This document shows, piece by piece, positions 21,189 to 29,119 of a stretch of 53,516 nucleotides of DNA. The notes under the pieces are model-generated. The model saw only the letters and a list, made by a program, of their open reading frames with translations. It was not told the origin of the DNA and made no database searches. The position numbers were made by a program, and so were the translations under genes. The first letter of the stretch is position 1, and each line of letters begins with the position of its first letter. This DNA comes from a virus, in the IMG/VR virus record IMGVR_UViG_3300027743_000007, positions 1-53,516 of that record, one strand, 5' to 3'.

Positions 21189-21892
21189 TCGTCAACCGCG
21201 TCTACGACCGGGTGACCGTGCAAGGCGAGGGCCCCTTCGCCGGGCGCCGGTGCACCTTCGTGCGGCTGTGGGGGTGCAACCTGCACTGCGCCTGGTGCGA
21301 CACGCCCGAGACCTGGGACACGACCGGGCGCATCGGGCCGGCCTACGAGCGGGCCGCCAACGCCGCGCCGCTGCCGGTGGCCGAGGTAGCCGAGGCCGTC
21401 GCCGGGCTCGGGGTCGGGCTGTGCATCGTGACCGGCGGCGAGCCGCTGGTCCAGGCCGACCGCGTGGCCGAGCTGGCCCGGGCGCTGCGCCTCGCCGGCG
21501 TCGCCACGCACGTCGAGACCAACGGCACCATCGCACCGGGCGAGCTGATCGGCGCCGTCGAGCACTTCGTGGTGTCACCGAAGCTCGCCTCAGCCGACGC
21601 CGGCGCCCGGGCGCTACGACCGCCGGCGCTGTCGTCGTTCGGGTTCCTGGCCCGTCAGGACCGGGCGAGCTTCAAGTTCGTGGTCTGCTCGCCGGCCGAC
21701 CTCACCGAAGCGGCTCAGCTGTGCGACCGCTACGGCGTGCCCCACTCGGCGCGCTGGGCGATGCCCGAGGGCACCGACGCCGGCGCCGTTGGGCGCGGGC
21801 TCGGTGAGTGGGCCGAGGCGGCCATCGCTGCGGGCTTCAACGTTTCCACCCGGCTCCACGTTCTACTGTGGGGCGCTGAGAAGGGCCGATGA
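21176..21892 (+). CDS. queE: QueE, 7-carboxy-7-deazaguanine synthase
   Basis: A radical SAM enzyme of 238 residues that converts 6-carboxytetrahydropterin to 7-carboxy-7-deazaguanine. The cluster motif GCNLHCAWC (Cys 34, 38, 41) has the C-x3-C-x2-C spacing. It follows the family pattern VQGEGPFAGRRCTFVRLWGC, and the SAM-binding TGGEPLVQ follows. GTG 21176 lies inside queD, and the stop overlaps the next start (ATGA). The product should be the last phage-encoded precursor, as no QueC was found. Confidence 0.93.
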   Translation: MGALVVNRVYDRVTVQGEGPFAGRRCTFVRLWGCNLHCAWCDTPETWDTTGRIGPAYERAANAAPLPVAEVAEAVAGLGVGLCIVTGGEPLVQADRVAELARALRLAGVATHVETNGTIAPGELIGAVEHFVVSPKLASADAGARALRPPALSSFGFLARQDRASFKFVVCSPADLTEAAQLCDRYGVPHSARWAMPEGTDAGAVGRGLGEWAEAAIAAGFNVSTRLHVLLWGAEKGR

Positions 21893-22836
21893 CCACCACC
21901 GTAGAGACCGGCATAGACCTCCCGATGCGGAGCAACGGCTCGGTGGGCCAGACACTGTCGTGGGCCGACGTGTCCGAGGCCGCCTACGACCTGGCTGCCC
22001 GCTGGCGCAACCGCCGGCCGGCGGCGGTGTACGGCATCCCGACCGGCGGCGCGCCGGTGGCGGTGATGGTGGCCGGCGCGCTGAGCGTGCCCCTTGCCGA
22101 CGAGCCCGGGCCCGGCGTGCTCGTCGTGGACGACCTGATCGACACCGGCCGCACGCTGACGCCCTACGTCGAGGCCGGCCACCTGACCGACGTGCTCTAC
22201 CGCAAGCCATGGTCGCCGGCGGCGCTGTGCCCCGAGGCCGAGGAACGGGACACGTGGCTGCGCTTCCCGTGGGAGCGCGCCGACGGCGCGCCGGTGGACG
22301 CCGTGCTGCGGCTCATCCAATTCATCGGGGACGACCCGACCCGCGACGGGCTGCTCGACACGCCGTCGAGGGTCGTGCGAGCGCTGGTCGAGATGACCTC
22401 GGGCTACGCCACCGACCCGATTGCCGTGCTCGGCACGACCTTCGACGTGGCGAACTACGACGAGCTGGTCGTCGTGCGGGCCATCCCGTTCTCGTCGCTA
22501 TGCGAGCACCACATGCTGCCCTTCGTCGGGCACGCCACTATCGGCTACCTACCCGACCGGCGGGTCGTCGGGCTGAGCAAGCTCGCCCGCCTCGTGCTGG
22601 CGCTCGCCCGCCGGCTGCAGGTTCAGGAGCGGCTGACGGCCGAGATCGCTGACTGCGTGATGAACGGCCTTCGCCCGCTCGGCGTCGGCGTGCTGGTCGA
22701 GGCCGACCACAGCTGCATGGCGATGCGAGGTGTCGAGCGCCGGGCGTCGGCCATCACCTCGGCGGTGCGGGGCGCGCTGGCGACTGACCGCTCGGTGCGG
22801 GCCGAGTTCATGGCCCTGGCCGACGGCCACCTGTAG
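21889..22836 (+). CDS. folE: Phosphoribosyltransferase-GTP cyclohydrolase I fusion
   Basis: Residues 1-130 are a PRTase domain with YGIPTGGAPVA (48-58) and the PRPP loop VLVVDDLIDTGRTL (77-90). Residues 135-315 are GTP cyclohydrolase I, with DPTRDGLLDTPSRV (149-162), the zinc and catalytic CEHHMLPF (205-212), QVQERLT (244-250), and HSCMAMRGV (274-282). FolE opens the GTP ring to give dihydroneopterin triphosphate, the first step toward the deazaguanine. The PRTase half might recycle purines to nucleotides and feed FolE with GTP, or load deazaguanine bases; both are inferences. Last gene of the operon. Confidence 0.92.
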   Translation: MTTTVETGIDLPMRSNGSVGQTLSWADVSEAAYDLAARWRNRRPAAVYGIPTGGAPVAVMVAGALSVPLADEPGPGVLVVDDLIDTGRTLTPYVEAGHLTDVLYRKPWSPAALCPEAEERDTWLRFPWERADGAPVDAVLRLIQFIGDDPTRDGLLDTPSRVVRALVEMTSGYATDPIAVLGTTFDVANYDELVVVRAIPFSSLCEHHMLPFVGHATIGYLPDRRVVGLSKLARLVLALARRLQVQERLTAEIADCVMNGLRPLGVGVLVEADHSCMAMRGVERRASAITSAVRGALATDRSVRAEFMALADGHL

Positions 22837-22839
22837 CGA

Positions 22840-22907
22840 CCACGAACGCAGATCGGGTCGATCACAGACCTGTATCGACTAGGTGTTGTCCGTACAGGCG
22901 TTCGTGG
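22840..22907. repeat. Inverted repeat around a promoter
   Basis: CCACGAACGC (22840-22849) is exactly complementary to 22898-22907. The right arm lies in the spacer of the promoter at 22886-22914, so the pair may be a looping operator, or an RNA hairpin ending the folE message. Confidence 0.5.
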
Positions 22908-22920
22908 TGACGATGTAGGC
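22886..22920 (+). promoter_or_regulatory. Promoter for the gene at 22921
   Basis: TTGTCC (22886-22891), a 17-bp spacer and GACGAT (22909-22914) are followed after 6 bases by the ATG. The geometry equals that of the shared leaderless promoters, but the upstream CCGG element is absent. Confidence 0.6.
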
Positions 22921-23103
22921 ATGACACACAACCGCACTCCCGCCCAGCAGGCCACCGACCTCGTTGAGCAGCTCTGGGTCCAGGCCCAGCTGCGGATCAA
23001 CGATCTGACGGCGGCCGAACTCGCCACGCTCATCGCTGCCGTCGAGGCCGAGGGCGCCGCGCAGGCCGTCGAGGCGTTCCTCGAGGGCGACCTGGCCGTC
23101 TGA
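22921..23103 (+). CDS. Hypothetical helical protein (60 aa)
   Basis: The ATG has the ATGACACAC context and a leaderless-type promoter. The product is an acidic, all-helical protein (AQQATDLVEQLWVQAQLRINDLTAAELATLIAAVEAEG). No family was recognised. Confidence 0.65.
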   Translation: MTHNRTPAQQATDLVEQLWVQAQLRINDLTAAELATLIAAVEAEGAAQAVEAFLEGDLAV

Positions 23104-23156
23104 GCCGGGCCCTTCTCATTCCCAACAACCCAACCACCACCAGGAGACACACAACC

Positions 23157-23759
23157 ATGACCACCACCATTGACACCGGCCTGCTGGCCGAGATCGCCGC
23201 CGGCAAGGTCGCCACCGGCGACAAGCGGCTCACCGTCGCCCGTGAAGCGGGCCTCGTGACCAAGCGCGGCGCCAAGCTCACGAAGGTCGGCGCCGAGGCG
23301 CTCGAAGCGGCTCTGAACGGCGACGTGCCGACGGTCAGCGTGACCGTCGAGGCGATGGAGCCGACCGCGTTCGCGGCGCTCGGTCGCCTGGAGCGCATCG
23401 AGCGGATGAAGGCTGAGCACGCCGCCACGAAGGCGTGGATCGACGCCGGCAGCAAGGGCACGGCGCCGGCGAGCCCGGTGACGACCGCCTTCGCTCTGGC
23501 CGCCATCGACGGCGGCAAGGGCATCAAGGCCAACGGCGGCGCCGGCGGCGGCACCGGCCGGTCCAACTTCACCCCCGAGGCGCTGGCCGACGTGCTCGTG
23601 CGCATCAAGGCGCTGCGGGCCGAGGGCAAGGGCTGGCCAACCATCGCCAAGACCTTCAACGAGACCGGCGTGCCGACCGCTAAGGGCGGCAAGTGGGCCT
23701 CGTCAACCGTGCTCGGCATCGCCAAGCGCAACGGCATCCCGACCCGTCGGGACGCGTAG
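23157..23759 (+). CDS. DNA-binding protein with recombinase-like HTH
   Basis: The 200-residue protein has a Lys/Ala-rich N-terminal half, a Gly-rich linker (NGGAGGGTGR) at about 122-134 and a C-terminal segment (LRAEGKGWPTIAKTFNETGVPTAKGGKWASSTVLGIAKR). The last part matches the helix-turn-helix found in serine recombinase domains. The catalytic resolvase domain is absent, so it is likely a DNA-binding or nucleoid-like factor. A terminator follows. Confidence 0.65.
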   Translation: MTTTIDTGLLAEIAAGKVATGDKRLTVAREAGLVTKRGAKLTKVGAEALEAALNGDVPTVSVTVEAMEPTAFAALGRLERIERMKAEHAATKAWIDAGSKGTAPASPVTTAFALAAIDGGKGIKANGGAGGGTGRSNFTPEALADVLVRIKALRAEGKGWPTIAKTFNETGVPTAKGGKWASSTVLGIAKRNGIPTRRDA

Positions 23760-23775
23760 TTCACCCCACCAGCTA

Positions 23776-23808
23776 CAGAGGCGGCCCGCTCACGGCGGGC
23801 CGCCTCTG
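23776..23808 (+). terminator. Intrinsic terminator
   Basis: A perfect 13-bp stem (CAGAGGCGGCCCG and complement) with a 7-base loop lies 17 bases after the stop of the preceding gene and before the next rightward gene. The tract after it is only weakly T-rich. Confidence 0.85.
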
Positions 23809-23830
23809 GCTGTTCACGAGGAAGCAAACG

Positions 23831-24214
23831 ATGACACACACCGGACTAACCATCGCCGTCGAGGACGACGGCACCTACACGGTCAGCGAGTTCACCGGCG
23901 CGCTGGCCGAGCTACAGGCCGCCGTTGGCGGCAACGTCGAGCCGGCGCCGAGCGACGAGCTAGTGACCATCTGGGTCAACGAGGACGGCAAGTTCACCGG
24001 CCTGCCGATCAACCGACTCGCCATGGACGTATGGCTGCGCTGGGACGCCTTCGGCTGCATGCTGCTGGGCAACGACTGGCTCGCCGGCAACGTCGTGGTG
24101 ACCGGCGGCGTTGACGGGCGCGGCGAGACCCTTGACCTACCCGACGAGGCGCGGCGCTGGGTGCTGCGCGTCGCTCGTGACGCCGGCGCGAACGTGGTAG
24201 GCCAAGCGCCATGA
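23831..24214 (+). CDS. DUF3846-like protein (127 aa)
   Basis: ATG 23831 follows GAGGAAG at 7-base distance. The pattern LAELQAAVGGNVE, LVTIWVNEDGKFTGLPINRLAMDVW and LAGNVVVTGG matches the small DUF3846-type proteins common in actinobacteria and their phages. Their role is unknown. The start has the shared ATGACACAC context. Confidence 0.7.
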   Translation: MTHTGLTIAVEDDGTYTVSEFTGALAELQAAVGGNVEPAPSDELVTIWVNEDGKFTGLPINRLAMDVWLRWDAFGCMLLGNDWLAGNVVVTGGVDGRGETLDLPDEARRWVLRVARDAGANVVGQAP

Positions 24215-24597
24215 CACACACCCGAACCCTGCTCGCCGCCGTAGCGGTGCTGGCCCTGGCCGGCGCCGGCTGCGGTGACGACGACGACTCCACGGCCAGC
24301 GCGCCCGCCAGCTCACCGGCTGGCGCGCCGGCCACCCCAACCGCCGGCGGCACCGACGCCGGCGGGCCGCCGTGCCCGGGCCCGAACGACACGGTGACCG
24401 AGGACGTCGTGACCGGCTGCGTGCTCGACGGCCAGCTGGTCGCCGGCGGCCTACAGAACTACGACAACGGCTGCACCATCGCCATCTGGGCGCCCGACGC
24501 CGAGGGCGGTTGGGGCGTCGTCGGTCAGAAGCCCGGCCAGGGCGCGTGGAGCGCCAACACCGATGACCCGTCGTTCGTCAATCCCTGCTCGGGCTGA
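24211..24597 (+). CDS. Secreted lipoprotein (128 aa)
   Basis: Basic start, hydrophobic core (LLAAVAVLALAGAG) and lipobox LAGAGC with Cys 21, then an acidic and Ala/Pro/Thr-rich linker. The C-terminal half carries four more Cys (PPCPGPND, VTGCVLDG, NGCTIAIW, NPCSG), likely disulfide bonded outside the cell. Phage lipoproteins of this kind can act in superinfection exclusion; no direct evidence here. The start overlaps the previous stop. Confidence 0.75.
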   Translation: MTHTRTLLAAVAVLALAGAGCGDDDDSTASAPASSPAGAPATPTAGGTDAGGPPCPGPNDTVTEDVVTGCVLDGQLVAGGLQNYDNGCTIAIWAPDAEGGWGVVGQKPGQGAWSANTDDPSFVNPCSG

Positions 24598-24760
24598 GAT
24601 TGCGCCGGCGCTGCTCGTGGTCGGGCTGGCACTCGCCGGCCCGGCGCTAGAGCCCGAGGTCGGCCCGGCCGACCCGTGCGAGTTGAGCGACGGGCCTCAA
24701 TTCGCCTGCTGGCTCGACAGCCAGCCCGCTAGCTCCACGGTCCAGGCTCGCCAGCCTTGA
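24563..24760 (+). CDS. Doubtful small secreted or membrane ORF (65 aa)
   Basis: The frame begins within the lipoprotein gene and contains one hydrophobic stretch (APALLVVGLALAGPAL) and two Cys. It overlaps the opposing metallopeptidase-like gene by 64 bases. It may be a real short exported protein, or a by-product of base composition. Confidence 0.35.
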   Translation: MTRRSSIPARAEIAPALLVVGLALAGPALEPEVGPADPCELSDGPQFACWLDSQPASSTVQARQP

Positions 24761-24897
24761 CCGTGCCCGTAGTCGCCCGAGGCGATGTGGGCCAATTCAT
24801 GAATTGGCACCCACGCCGGCGCCTCGGGCGCGTAGCGCACCGTGTGCCGCCACGCCCGGCCCCACAGCCGCCGGTCGCGCAGCGGTAGCACCGTCAC
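24697..24897 (-). CDS. HExxH metallopeptidase-like protein, start uncertain
   Basis: Contains WVPIHELAHIASGDYGHGQGW, where HELAH is an HExxH zinc motif and GHGQGW resembles the distal HGxxW/F ligand of small actinobacterial putative metallohydrolases. From GTG 24897 the product has 66 residues. The frame remains open upstream to 24971 with protein-like sequence ([22 protein letters not shown]) but without ATG or GTG, so a rare start codon or coupling to the collagen-like gene is possible. Last gene of the leftward late region. Confidence 0.55.
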   Translation of the reverse strand: MTVLPLRDRRLWGRAWRHTVRYAPEAPAWVPIHELAHIASGDYGHGQGWRAWTVELAGWLSSQQAN

Positions 24898-24972
24898 CGC
24901 CGGCCCGGGCCACCGAGGGTCGGCGGTCAGGGCGCGGGTCAGCGCGGCGAGCTGCTCGTAGGTCAGCAGCGC

Positions 24973-25683
24973 TCAGTCCTGCACGCACACGAGCACGGTC
25001 ACCGTGATGTCGTCGGGCTCACGCTCATGGAGCCCGAGCGTGGTCGCCGTGAAGCCCGGCGGGCAGGTCGGCCCGGGCGGCCCCTGCGGCCCTTGCGGCC
25101 CCTGCGGCCCGGCGTCGCCGGCTGGCCCTTGCGGCCCGGGCGGGCCAGGATCACCTTCGGGGCCGGCCGGTCCTCGTCCGCCCGCTGGGCCGGCTGGCCC
25201 TACGTCGCCCGGTGCACCCGGGCGGCCAGGTGCGCCGGCAGGCCCTCGGGGCCCCTGGTCGCCCGCCGGGCCCGGCTCGCCAGGTGCGCCGGCAGGTCCT
25301 CGAGGCCCAACGGCACCGTCGGCGCCGGGCTCGCCGGGTGGGCCGGTCGCGCCCGGTGGCCCGGGTGGGCCCGCCGGGCCAGGGTCGCCCGGCGGGCCCA
25401 ATCCTCCACGCACGCCACGAGCACCAGCAGGCCCGCGAGCGCCAGCGGCGCCAGTAGGACCAGCTGGGCCACGGGCCCCGGTCGTGCCTTGCTCGCCTTG
25501 GTCACCTTGTGCCCCCTGTTCCCCCGGCGACCCCGGTGGCCCCGGTGGCCCGGGCGCGCCCGTGATCGTCGTCGTCGTCGTTGAGCCCTCACCGACCGTC
25601 GCGGTCAGCAGGCCGCTGACGATCCCGACGCCGAGCACGGCGCAGATTGCGCCGACCGTCCACGCGCCCTGCGCCGGGTTCAC
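24973..25683 (-). CDS. Membrane-anchored collagen-like protein (236 aa)
   Basis: An N-terminal hydrophobic segment ([19 protein letters not shown], about residues 8-26) is followed by some 50 Gly-x-y triplets (residues about 44-200), mostly Gly-Pro-x, and a short Cys-containing tail. Collagen-like repeats form triple helices and occur in phage fibres and surface proteins. The anchor and the neighbouring lysis genes suggest a cell-envelope location during infection rather than a virion part. Repeat length changes easily by slippage. Confidence 0.75.
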   Translation of the reverse strand: MNPAQGAWTVGAICAVLGVGIVSGLLTATVGEGSTTTTTITGAPGPPGPPGSPGEQGAQGDQGEQGTTGARGPAGPTGAAGARGPAGARGVRGGLGPPGDPGPAGPPGPPGATGPPGEPGADGAVGPRGPAGAPGEPGPAGDQGPRGPAGAPGRPGAPGDVGPAGPAGGRGPAGPEGDPGPPGPQGPAGDAGPQGPQGPQGPPGPTCPPGFTATTLGLHEREPDDITVTVLVCVQD

Positions 25684-26000
25684 TCGGTCACCTTGGCCGC
25701 CCGGGCGCGGGGTGCGGGCTTAGCAGCCGCGGCCACCCGCTGGTCCTCAGCCGCCTGCTCGTCGTGCACCTCGCTGCGCCCCTGCCCCTTGCCGGCGATG
25801 AAGCCGATCAGCGCGCCGATGATGGTGGTCATGATGTCAACCAGTGAACCCACCAGCGTGGAGCGGTCCACGTCGGGCTGAACGATGGCCAGGACGAGCA
25901 AGCCGATCACGGTCGTGGACAGGATTATCACGACGATGCTCACGAAGGCGAACACCACGAAGTCGGTCATCGTGTTGATGGGCGGCTTCGGCAGCGCCAT
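25680..26000 (-). CDS. Two-span membrane protein, holin candidate (106 aa)
   Basis: Membrane segments can be read at about residues 13-40 ([20 protein letters not shown] onward) and 52-68 ([17 protein letters not shown]). The C-terminus is hydrophilic and basic. The size and the place next to the amidase gene suggest a holin. A second similar protein lies directly upstream, so one may be a holin and the other an antiholin or spanin-like partner. Confidence 0.6.
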   Translation of the reverse strand: MALPKPPINTMTDFVVFAFVSIVVIILSTTVIGLLVLAIVQPDVDRSTLVGSLVDIMTTIIGALIGFIAGKGQGRSEVHDEQAAEDQRVAAAAKPAPRARAAKVTE

Positions 26001-26004
26001 GGGC

Positions 26005-26271
26005 CTACCCCGGTGGGGCGGCGGCTTCGGCGTCGGCTAGGTCCTCCAGCGGCTTGAGCGGCACGACCTCGGCGCGGGTGAACACCTCGTTCACGAAGGC
26101 GGCCAGGGCGGCGATGATGCCGGTGATCGCGCCGGCGACGGCGCCCTCGTACAGCCCGGCCCCGAGCAGCACGGCGTTCAGCGCGGCGATCAGGGTGAAC
26201 ACCGAGTTCATGGCCCGCACCGGCTCCCGTTGCCACAACGAGCGCATCGGGTGCAGGGTCGGCGCGGTCAT
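26005..26271 (-). CDS. Small membrane protein, holin candidate (88 aa)
   Basis: From ATG 26271, residues about 20-62 form two closely spaced hydrophobic helices (FTLIAALNAVLLGAGLYEG and AVAGAITGIIAALAAFVNEVF), with a charged C-terminal tail. This is a common actinophage holin layout. The start overlaps the stop of the endolysin gene, supporting a shared lysis operon. Confidence 0.65.
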   Translation of the reverse strand: MTAPTLHPMRSLWQREPVRAMNSVFTLIAALNAVLLGAGLYEGAVAGAITGIIAALAAFVNEVFTRAEVVPLKPLEDLADAEAAAPPG

Positions 26272-27251
26272 CAGAAGCGCTTGGTCGCGCCGACGTACTT
26301 CTTGAGGTTGTTGTCCCTCATCGTCGTCTTGATCCCCGCCCACCCGGTGACCATCGCCTTGCCAGCATTGGCGTCCGTCGCCTTATCCCACGTCGTGCGC
26401 ACGACGTTGATCGCCCCGGGCGCCATCCGTAAGAGCGACTCGGCGGTGTCGATATCGCCGCCGCTGTCGCTGACCCACAGGGCGGTCTTGCCGTCCCCGA
26501 TGAAGTAGGCGCCGTTCTCGCGCTTGGCCACTCGCCATGCCATGTCGATGTCCTCCTGCTCGGGTGTTGGGGTGGGCGGTGGCATCGGTCGGGCGCCACC
26601 GCCCTCGGCGCTACCGCCGCCGGTGTCGCCGCTCCATCGGCGCTTGCACTCGGCACGAAGGTCGTCAACGTTCCATGAGCCCGAGCTGTTGATGCTGCCG
26701 GGTTGCCACTTGCCCTGGCACGACGTGTTGCGTGACGGGTCGATCTTTCGCCCGGGCGCGTACTTCGTGTGGGTGCACACGTCGGTGGGCTGGTTACCGC
26801 ATCGGCGGTTGATCTCGTTACTGAGGGCGAAGAGGAAGTCGAGCTGCTTCTCCGGGTACGGCGCGCCGACGCCGTTGTTACAGATCTCGATGCCCACGGC
26901 CCGCCGGTTCATATCGCTGGCCGCGACCGTTCCTCGGCTGAACTTCTGCGAGTCGCCTGAGCCGTTGGTGTTGGTGGCGCCGCCGGCGAGCAGCAGGGCC
27001 ACCTTGGAGTCGATCGTGATGTTGGAGATGGGCCGGGCGCTGGCCGAGTAGCACTGATACCGGGCGTCGTTCCAAGCGTTGTCGCTGCCGGCGGTGTGGT
27101 GCCACATCACGCACAGCGGCGGTGAGTCGAACCCTCCACTGGAGCGTGAGCGGTACAGCCAGTCGTTGTCGAAGGGCTGCCACGAGTAGCCGGTCGCCTT
27201 GGCGGCGGTATCGAGCGCTGCGGGCAGCCAGTCGAGGTAGAGGCTGCCCAT
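26271..27251 (-). CDS. Endolysin: N-acetylmuramoyl-L-alanine amidase
   Basis: The 326-residue protein cuts the amide bond between sugar and peptide in peptidoglycan. Residues about 30-210 are an Amidase_2-type domain: zinc His in VMWHHTAG (50-54), RRAVGIEICNNG with the Glu, and CTHTKYAPGRKIDPS with the second zinc His and the Lys/Asp pair. A Pro/Gly/Ser linker (about 217-240) leads to a C-terminal domain (DMAWRVAKRENGAYFIGDG...) likely to bind the cell wall. ATG 27251 is chosen over upstream in-frame codons because it overlaps the preceding stop. Confidence 0.9.
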   Translation of the reverse strand: MGSLYLDWLPAALDTAAKATGYSWQPFDNDWLYRSRSSGGFDSPPLCVMWHHTAGSDNAWNDARYQCYSASARPISNITIDSKVALLLAGGATNTNGSGDSQKFSRGTVAASDMNRRAVGIEICNNGVGAPYPEKQLDFLFALSNEINRRCGNQPTDVCTHTKYAPGRKIDPSRNTSCQGKWQPGSINSSGSWNVDDLRAECKRRWSGDTGGGSAEGGGARPMPPPTPTPEQEDIDMAWRVAKRENGAYFIGDGKTALWVSDSGGDIDTAESLLRMAPGAINVVRTTWDKATDANAGKAMVTGWAGIKTTMRDNNLKKYVGATKRF

Positions 27252-27631
27252 CAGGCGGTGGTCCCCTCGAGCTCCAACCACGCGACAACGAGGCCCATCA
27301 GGTCGAGCGCCACGGCCTGGTCGCCGGCGTCGAGCTGGCCCCACTCGGCTAGCTCGGTCAGCTCGCGCTGAGCGTTGTGCAAGGTGAGCGCGCCACGCTC
27401 GGCGGTCGGCTCGTCGTGGAGCCCGGCCAGGGCGCGGGTGGCGAGGTCGATGGCGACAGCGCGCTCGTCGTCGGTCAGTTCGGGCCAGCGGGGCAGCTCG
27501 TGGCCGGCGAGCATCTCGACCGCGCCACGGTCCTCGTGGATGCGCCGGGCAACCTGCAGCGGGTCGGCCGGGCACGGTGCGGCGATGCTGTCAGCGGGCT
27601 CCCAATCACCGAAGCTCGGCTCGTCCGACAC
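27251..27631 (-). CDS. Hypothetical protein at the head of the lysis operon (126 aa)
   Basis: GTG 27631 is preceded by AGGAGG at 8 bases. The protein is acidic and all-helical with repeated Leu/Ala/Glu segments, such as IDLATRALAGLHDEPTAERGALTLHNAQRELTELAEW. No known domain. Its stop overlaps the endolysin start, so it belongs to the lysis unit; chaperone or regulatory roles are possible. Confidence 0.65.
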   Translation of the reverse strand: MSDEPSFGDWEPADSIAAPCPADPLQVARRIHEDRGAVEMLAGHELPRWPELTDDERAVAIDLATRALAGLHDEPTAERGALTLHNAQRELTELAEWGQLDAGDQAVALDLMGLVVAWLELEGTTA

Positions 27632-27676
27632 CGAGGACCTCCTGTTGCGGCGTTGACCGAGCCACGCGCAGCCTAG

Positions 27677-27694
27677 GCCGGCGGTGCCGCCGGC
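27677..27694 (-). repeat. Compact palindrome in the gap between lysis and fibre genes
   Basis: An 8-bp perfect palindromic arm pair (GCCGGCGG/CCGCCGGC) lies upstream of the lysis operon. It could be an operator for a lysis promoter or part of termination. Confidence 0.4.
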
Positions 27695-27725
27695 GCTGTG
27701 GATGGCGTCGCTAGCGTCGGGCCCC

Positions 27726-27760
27726 GGGTGGTCGCCGCACGACCGAGCTGGCGGCCACCC
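27726..27760 (-). terminator. Hairpin terminator after the fibre genes
   Basis: GGGTGGTCGCC (27726-27736) pairs with GGCGGCCACCC (27750-27760) with one wobble, nine bases beyond the stop of the collar-domain fibre gene. It likely separates the structural and lysis messages. Confidence 0.6.
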
Positions 27761-27768
27761 TTGTTCGC

Positions 27769-28800
27769 TTAGATACGAATGAGGTAGTTGACGACGGCGA
27801 AGGGCGGCATGTTGGCGTTGGTGCCGGCCACGCCGCCGGCGGCGGCGCCGGAGTTGCCGGTGAAGGGCGCCACGTTGGCGGTGTGCTGGTGGTTGCCGGC
27901 GTCACCGGTGCGCACGGTCTCCAGCGACGTGCCGGCGTTCTGCGAGCCGGCGCCCTTGGTGGCCGACTCCACCATCCGCTGATACGCGTGGTCGTGGGTG
28001 CCGGCGAAGCTGGTGCTGATCGGTGGGTGGTCGTGGGTGATCGGGTGCGTGTGGGCGACCACGACGGCGTTCTTCGAGCCGCCGAGGCGGCCAACGGTCG
28101 AGAAGAGGGTGTCGGCGGTGTCAAGGCACACGGCGCTGCGCCCTCGGAAGTTCGGGATGTTGAACGTGGTCGAGCCGTTGCCCACTCCCCAGCTCGTGCC
28201 GATCACCGAGAACAGGTCGGCGTAGTCGGTGCGGCTCACGGCGCGCCCGTCGCACGGCAGCGCCCACGTCGGGACGACCGGCCCGGCGAATTCCTCCAGG
28301 ATGCCGACGCCCCGGGCGAAGGGCCGCACGAGCCCCGACAGCTCGGCGGCGGTGATCGCCGTCGTAGACGGCACGAGGCTCACTTGCATCAGCGGGATCG
28401 CCGTCGGCGGCAGCGTCGGCGCGGCGGGCGTGCCGGCGGTCGCGGTGCCCTGAATGACCTCGACGGTCGTGTTGTCGCCGGCGGCGCCGCCCGCTTGCGA
28501 GTCGTTGACCCGCAGCACCACGAGGTCGATGCGGTTCATGCCGCCGGGCGCGGCAACGGTCACGCTCGCCGGCTCGGGCAACAGAGCGAGGTAGGCGCCC
28601 TGGTCGTCCTCGTCGTCCCCGTGCACGCACGCCATCCCGTCAGCGACCTGCACGGTGTAGTTGGGCGCCGGCGTGTTGGGCGACACGGCGAGCCCTCGCA
28701 CGATGCCCTCGGGCAGCACGGCGGCGATCAGCTGGCGGTCGAGGCGGGCGGGGTACTGCTCGTTCTGTAGGTACAGCGGCGGGTCGGGTGCGATGGTCAC
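27769..28800 (-). CDS. Tail fibre protein with collar domain (343 aa)
   Basis: The GTG at 28800 is preferred, giving TIAPDPPLYLQNEQYPARLDRQ at the start. The N-terminal 200 residues look like a virion attachment region. From about 195 the phage tail-collar pattern appears: WALPCDGRAVSRTDYADLFSVIGTSWG, then FNIPNFRGRSAV. A His-rich loop follows (VVVAHTHPITHDHPPI, GTHDHAYQ), typical of receptor-binding tips that bind metal. The ending PPFAVVNYLIRI is the usual collar-fibre C-terminus. Predicted receptor-binding fibre. Confidence 0.85.
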   Translation of the reverse strand: MTIAPDPPLYLQNEQYPARLDRQLIAAVLPEGIVRGLAVSPNTPAPNYTVQVADGMACVHGDDEDDQGAYLALLPEPASVTVAAPGGMNRIDLVVLRVNDSQAGGAAGDNTTVEVIQGTATAGTPAAPTLPPTAIPLMQVSLVPSTTAITAAELSGLVRPFARGVGILEEFAGPVVPTWALPCDGRAVSRTDYADLFSVIGTSWGVGNGSTTFNIPNFRGRSAVCLDTADTLFSTVGRLGGSKNAVVVAHTHPITHDHPPISTSFAGTHDHAYQRMVESATKGAGSQNAGTSLETVRTGDAGNHQHTANVAPFTGNSGAAAGGVAGTNANMPPFAVVNYLIRI

Positions 28801-28804
28801 GCCG

Positions 28805-29119
28805 TCACGCTCCCGGCGCCGCCGGCCTCGGGGCCGGCGGGTAGTCGGCAAGTAGGCCCTGAACGGCCGAGAGAATGTCACCGTCGGTGATGACCGAGGA
28901 CTCCCAGCCCGGGCGTCCGATGCCGCCGGCGATAGCCGACTCGTATTTGGCGTCGAAGCCCGGCGAGGCGGCTAGGAACCACGCGTTCTGGTACACCCAC
29001 GCCTGCGGTTGCGTAGGCGAGCCGGGCACAAGGGTGTGGATCTCGGTCGCCGCGGACGACGTACAGCGGTTCAGGAAGTCCGCGTCCACGGCCATCTGCG
29101 ACTGAGTTGCGAAGCTCAT
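28805..29119 (-). CDS. Hypothetical protein among fibre genes (104 aa)
   Basis: Starts MSFATQSQMAVDADFLNRCTSSAATEI and contains AWVYQNAWFLAASPGFDAKYESA and DGDILSAVQGLLADYP. Small proteins with this pattern lie in the minor-tail region of several actinophages. It may be a virion component, but no function is known. The ATG overlaps the upstream stop. Confidence 0.6.
   Translation of the reverse strand: MSFATQSQMAVDADFLNRCTSSAATEIHTLVPGSPTQPQAWVYQNAWFLAASPGFDAKYESAIAGGIGRPGWESSVITDGDILSAVQGLLADYPPAPRPAAPGA

Noticed and set aside
25004-25723. Rightward Gly/Pro-rich ORF of 239 residues
   Set aside because: The complement of Gly-Pro codons also reads as Gly-Pro-like codons; the leftward frame has the anchor, start and operon position.
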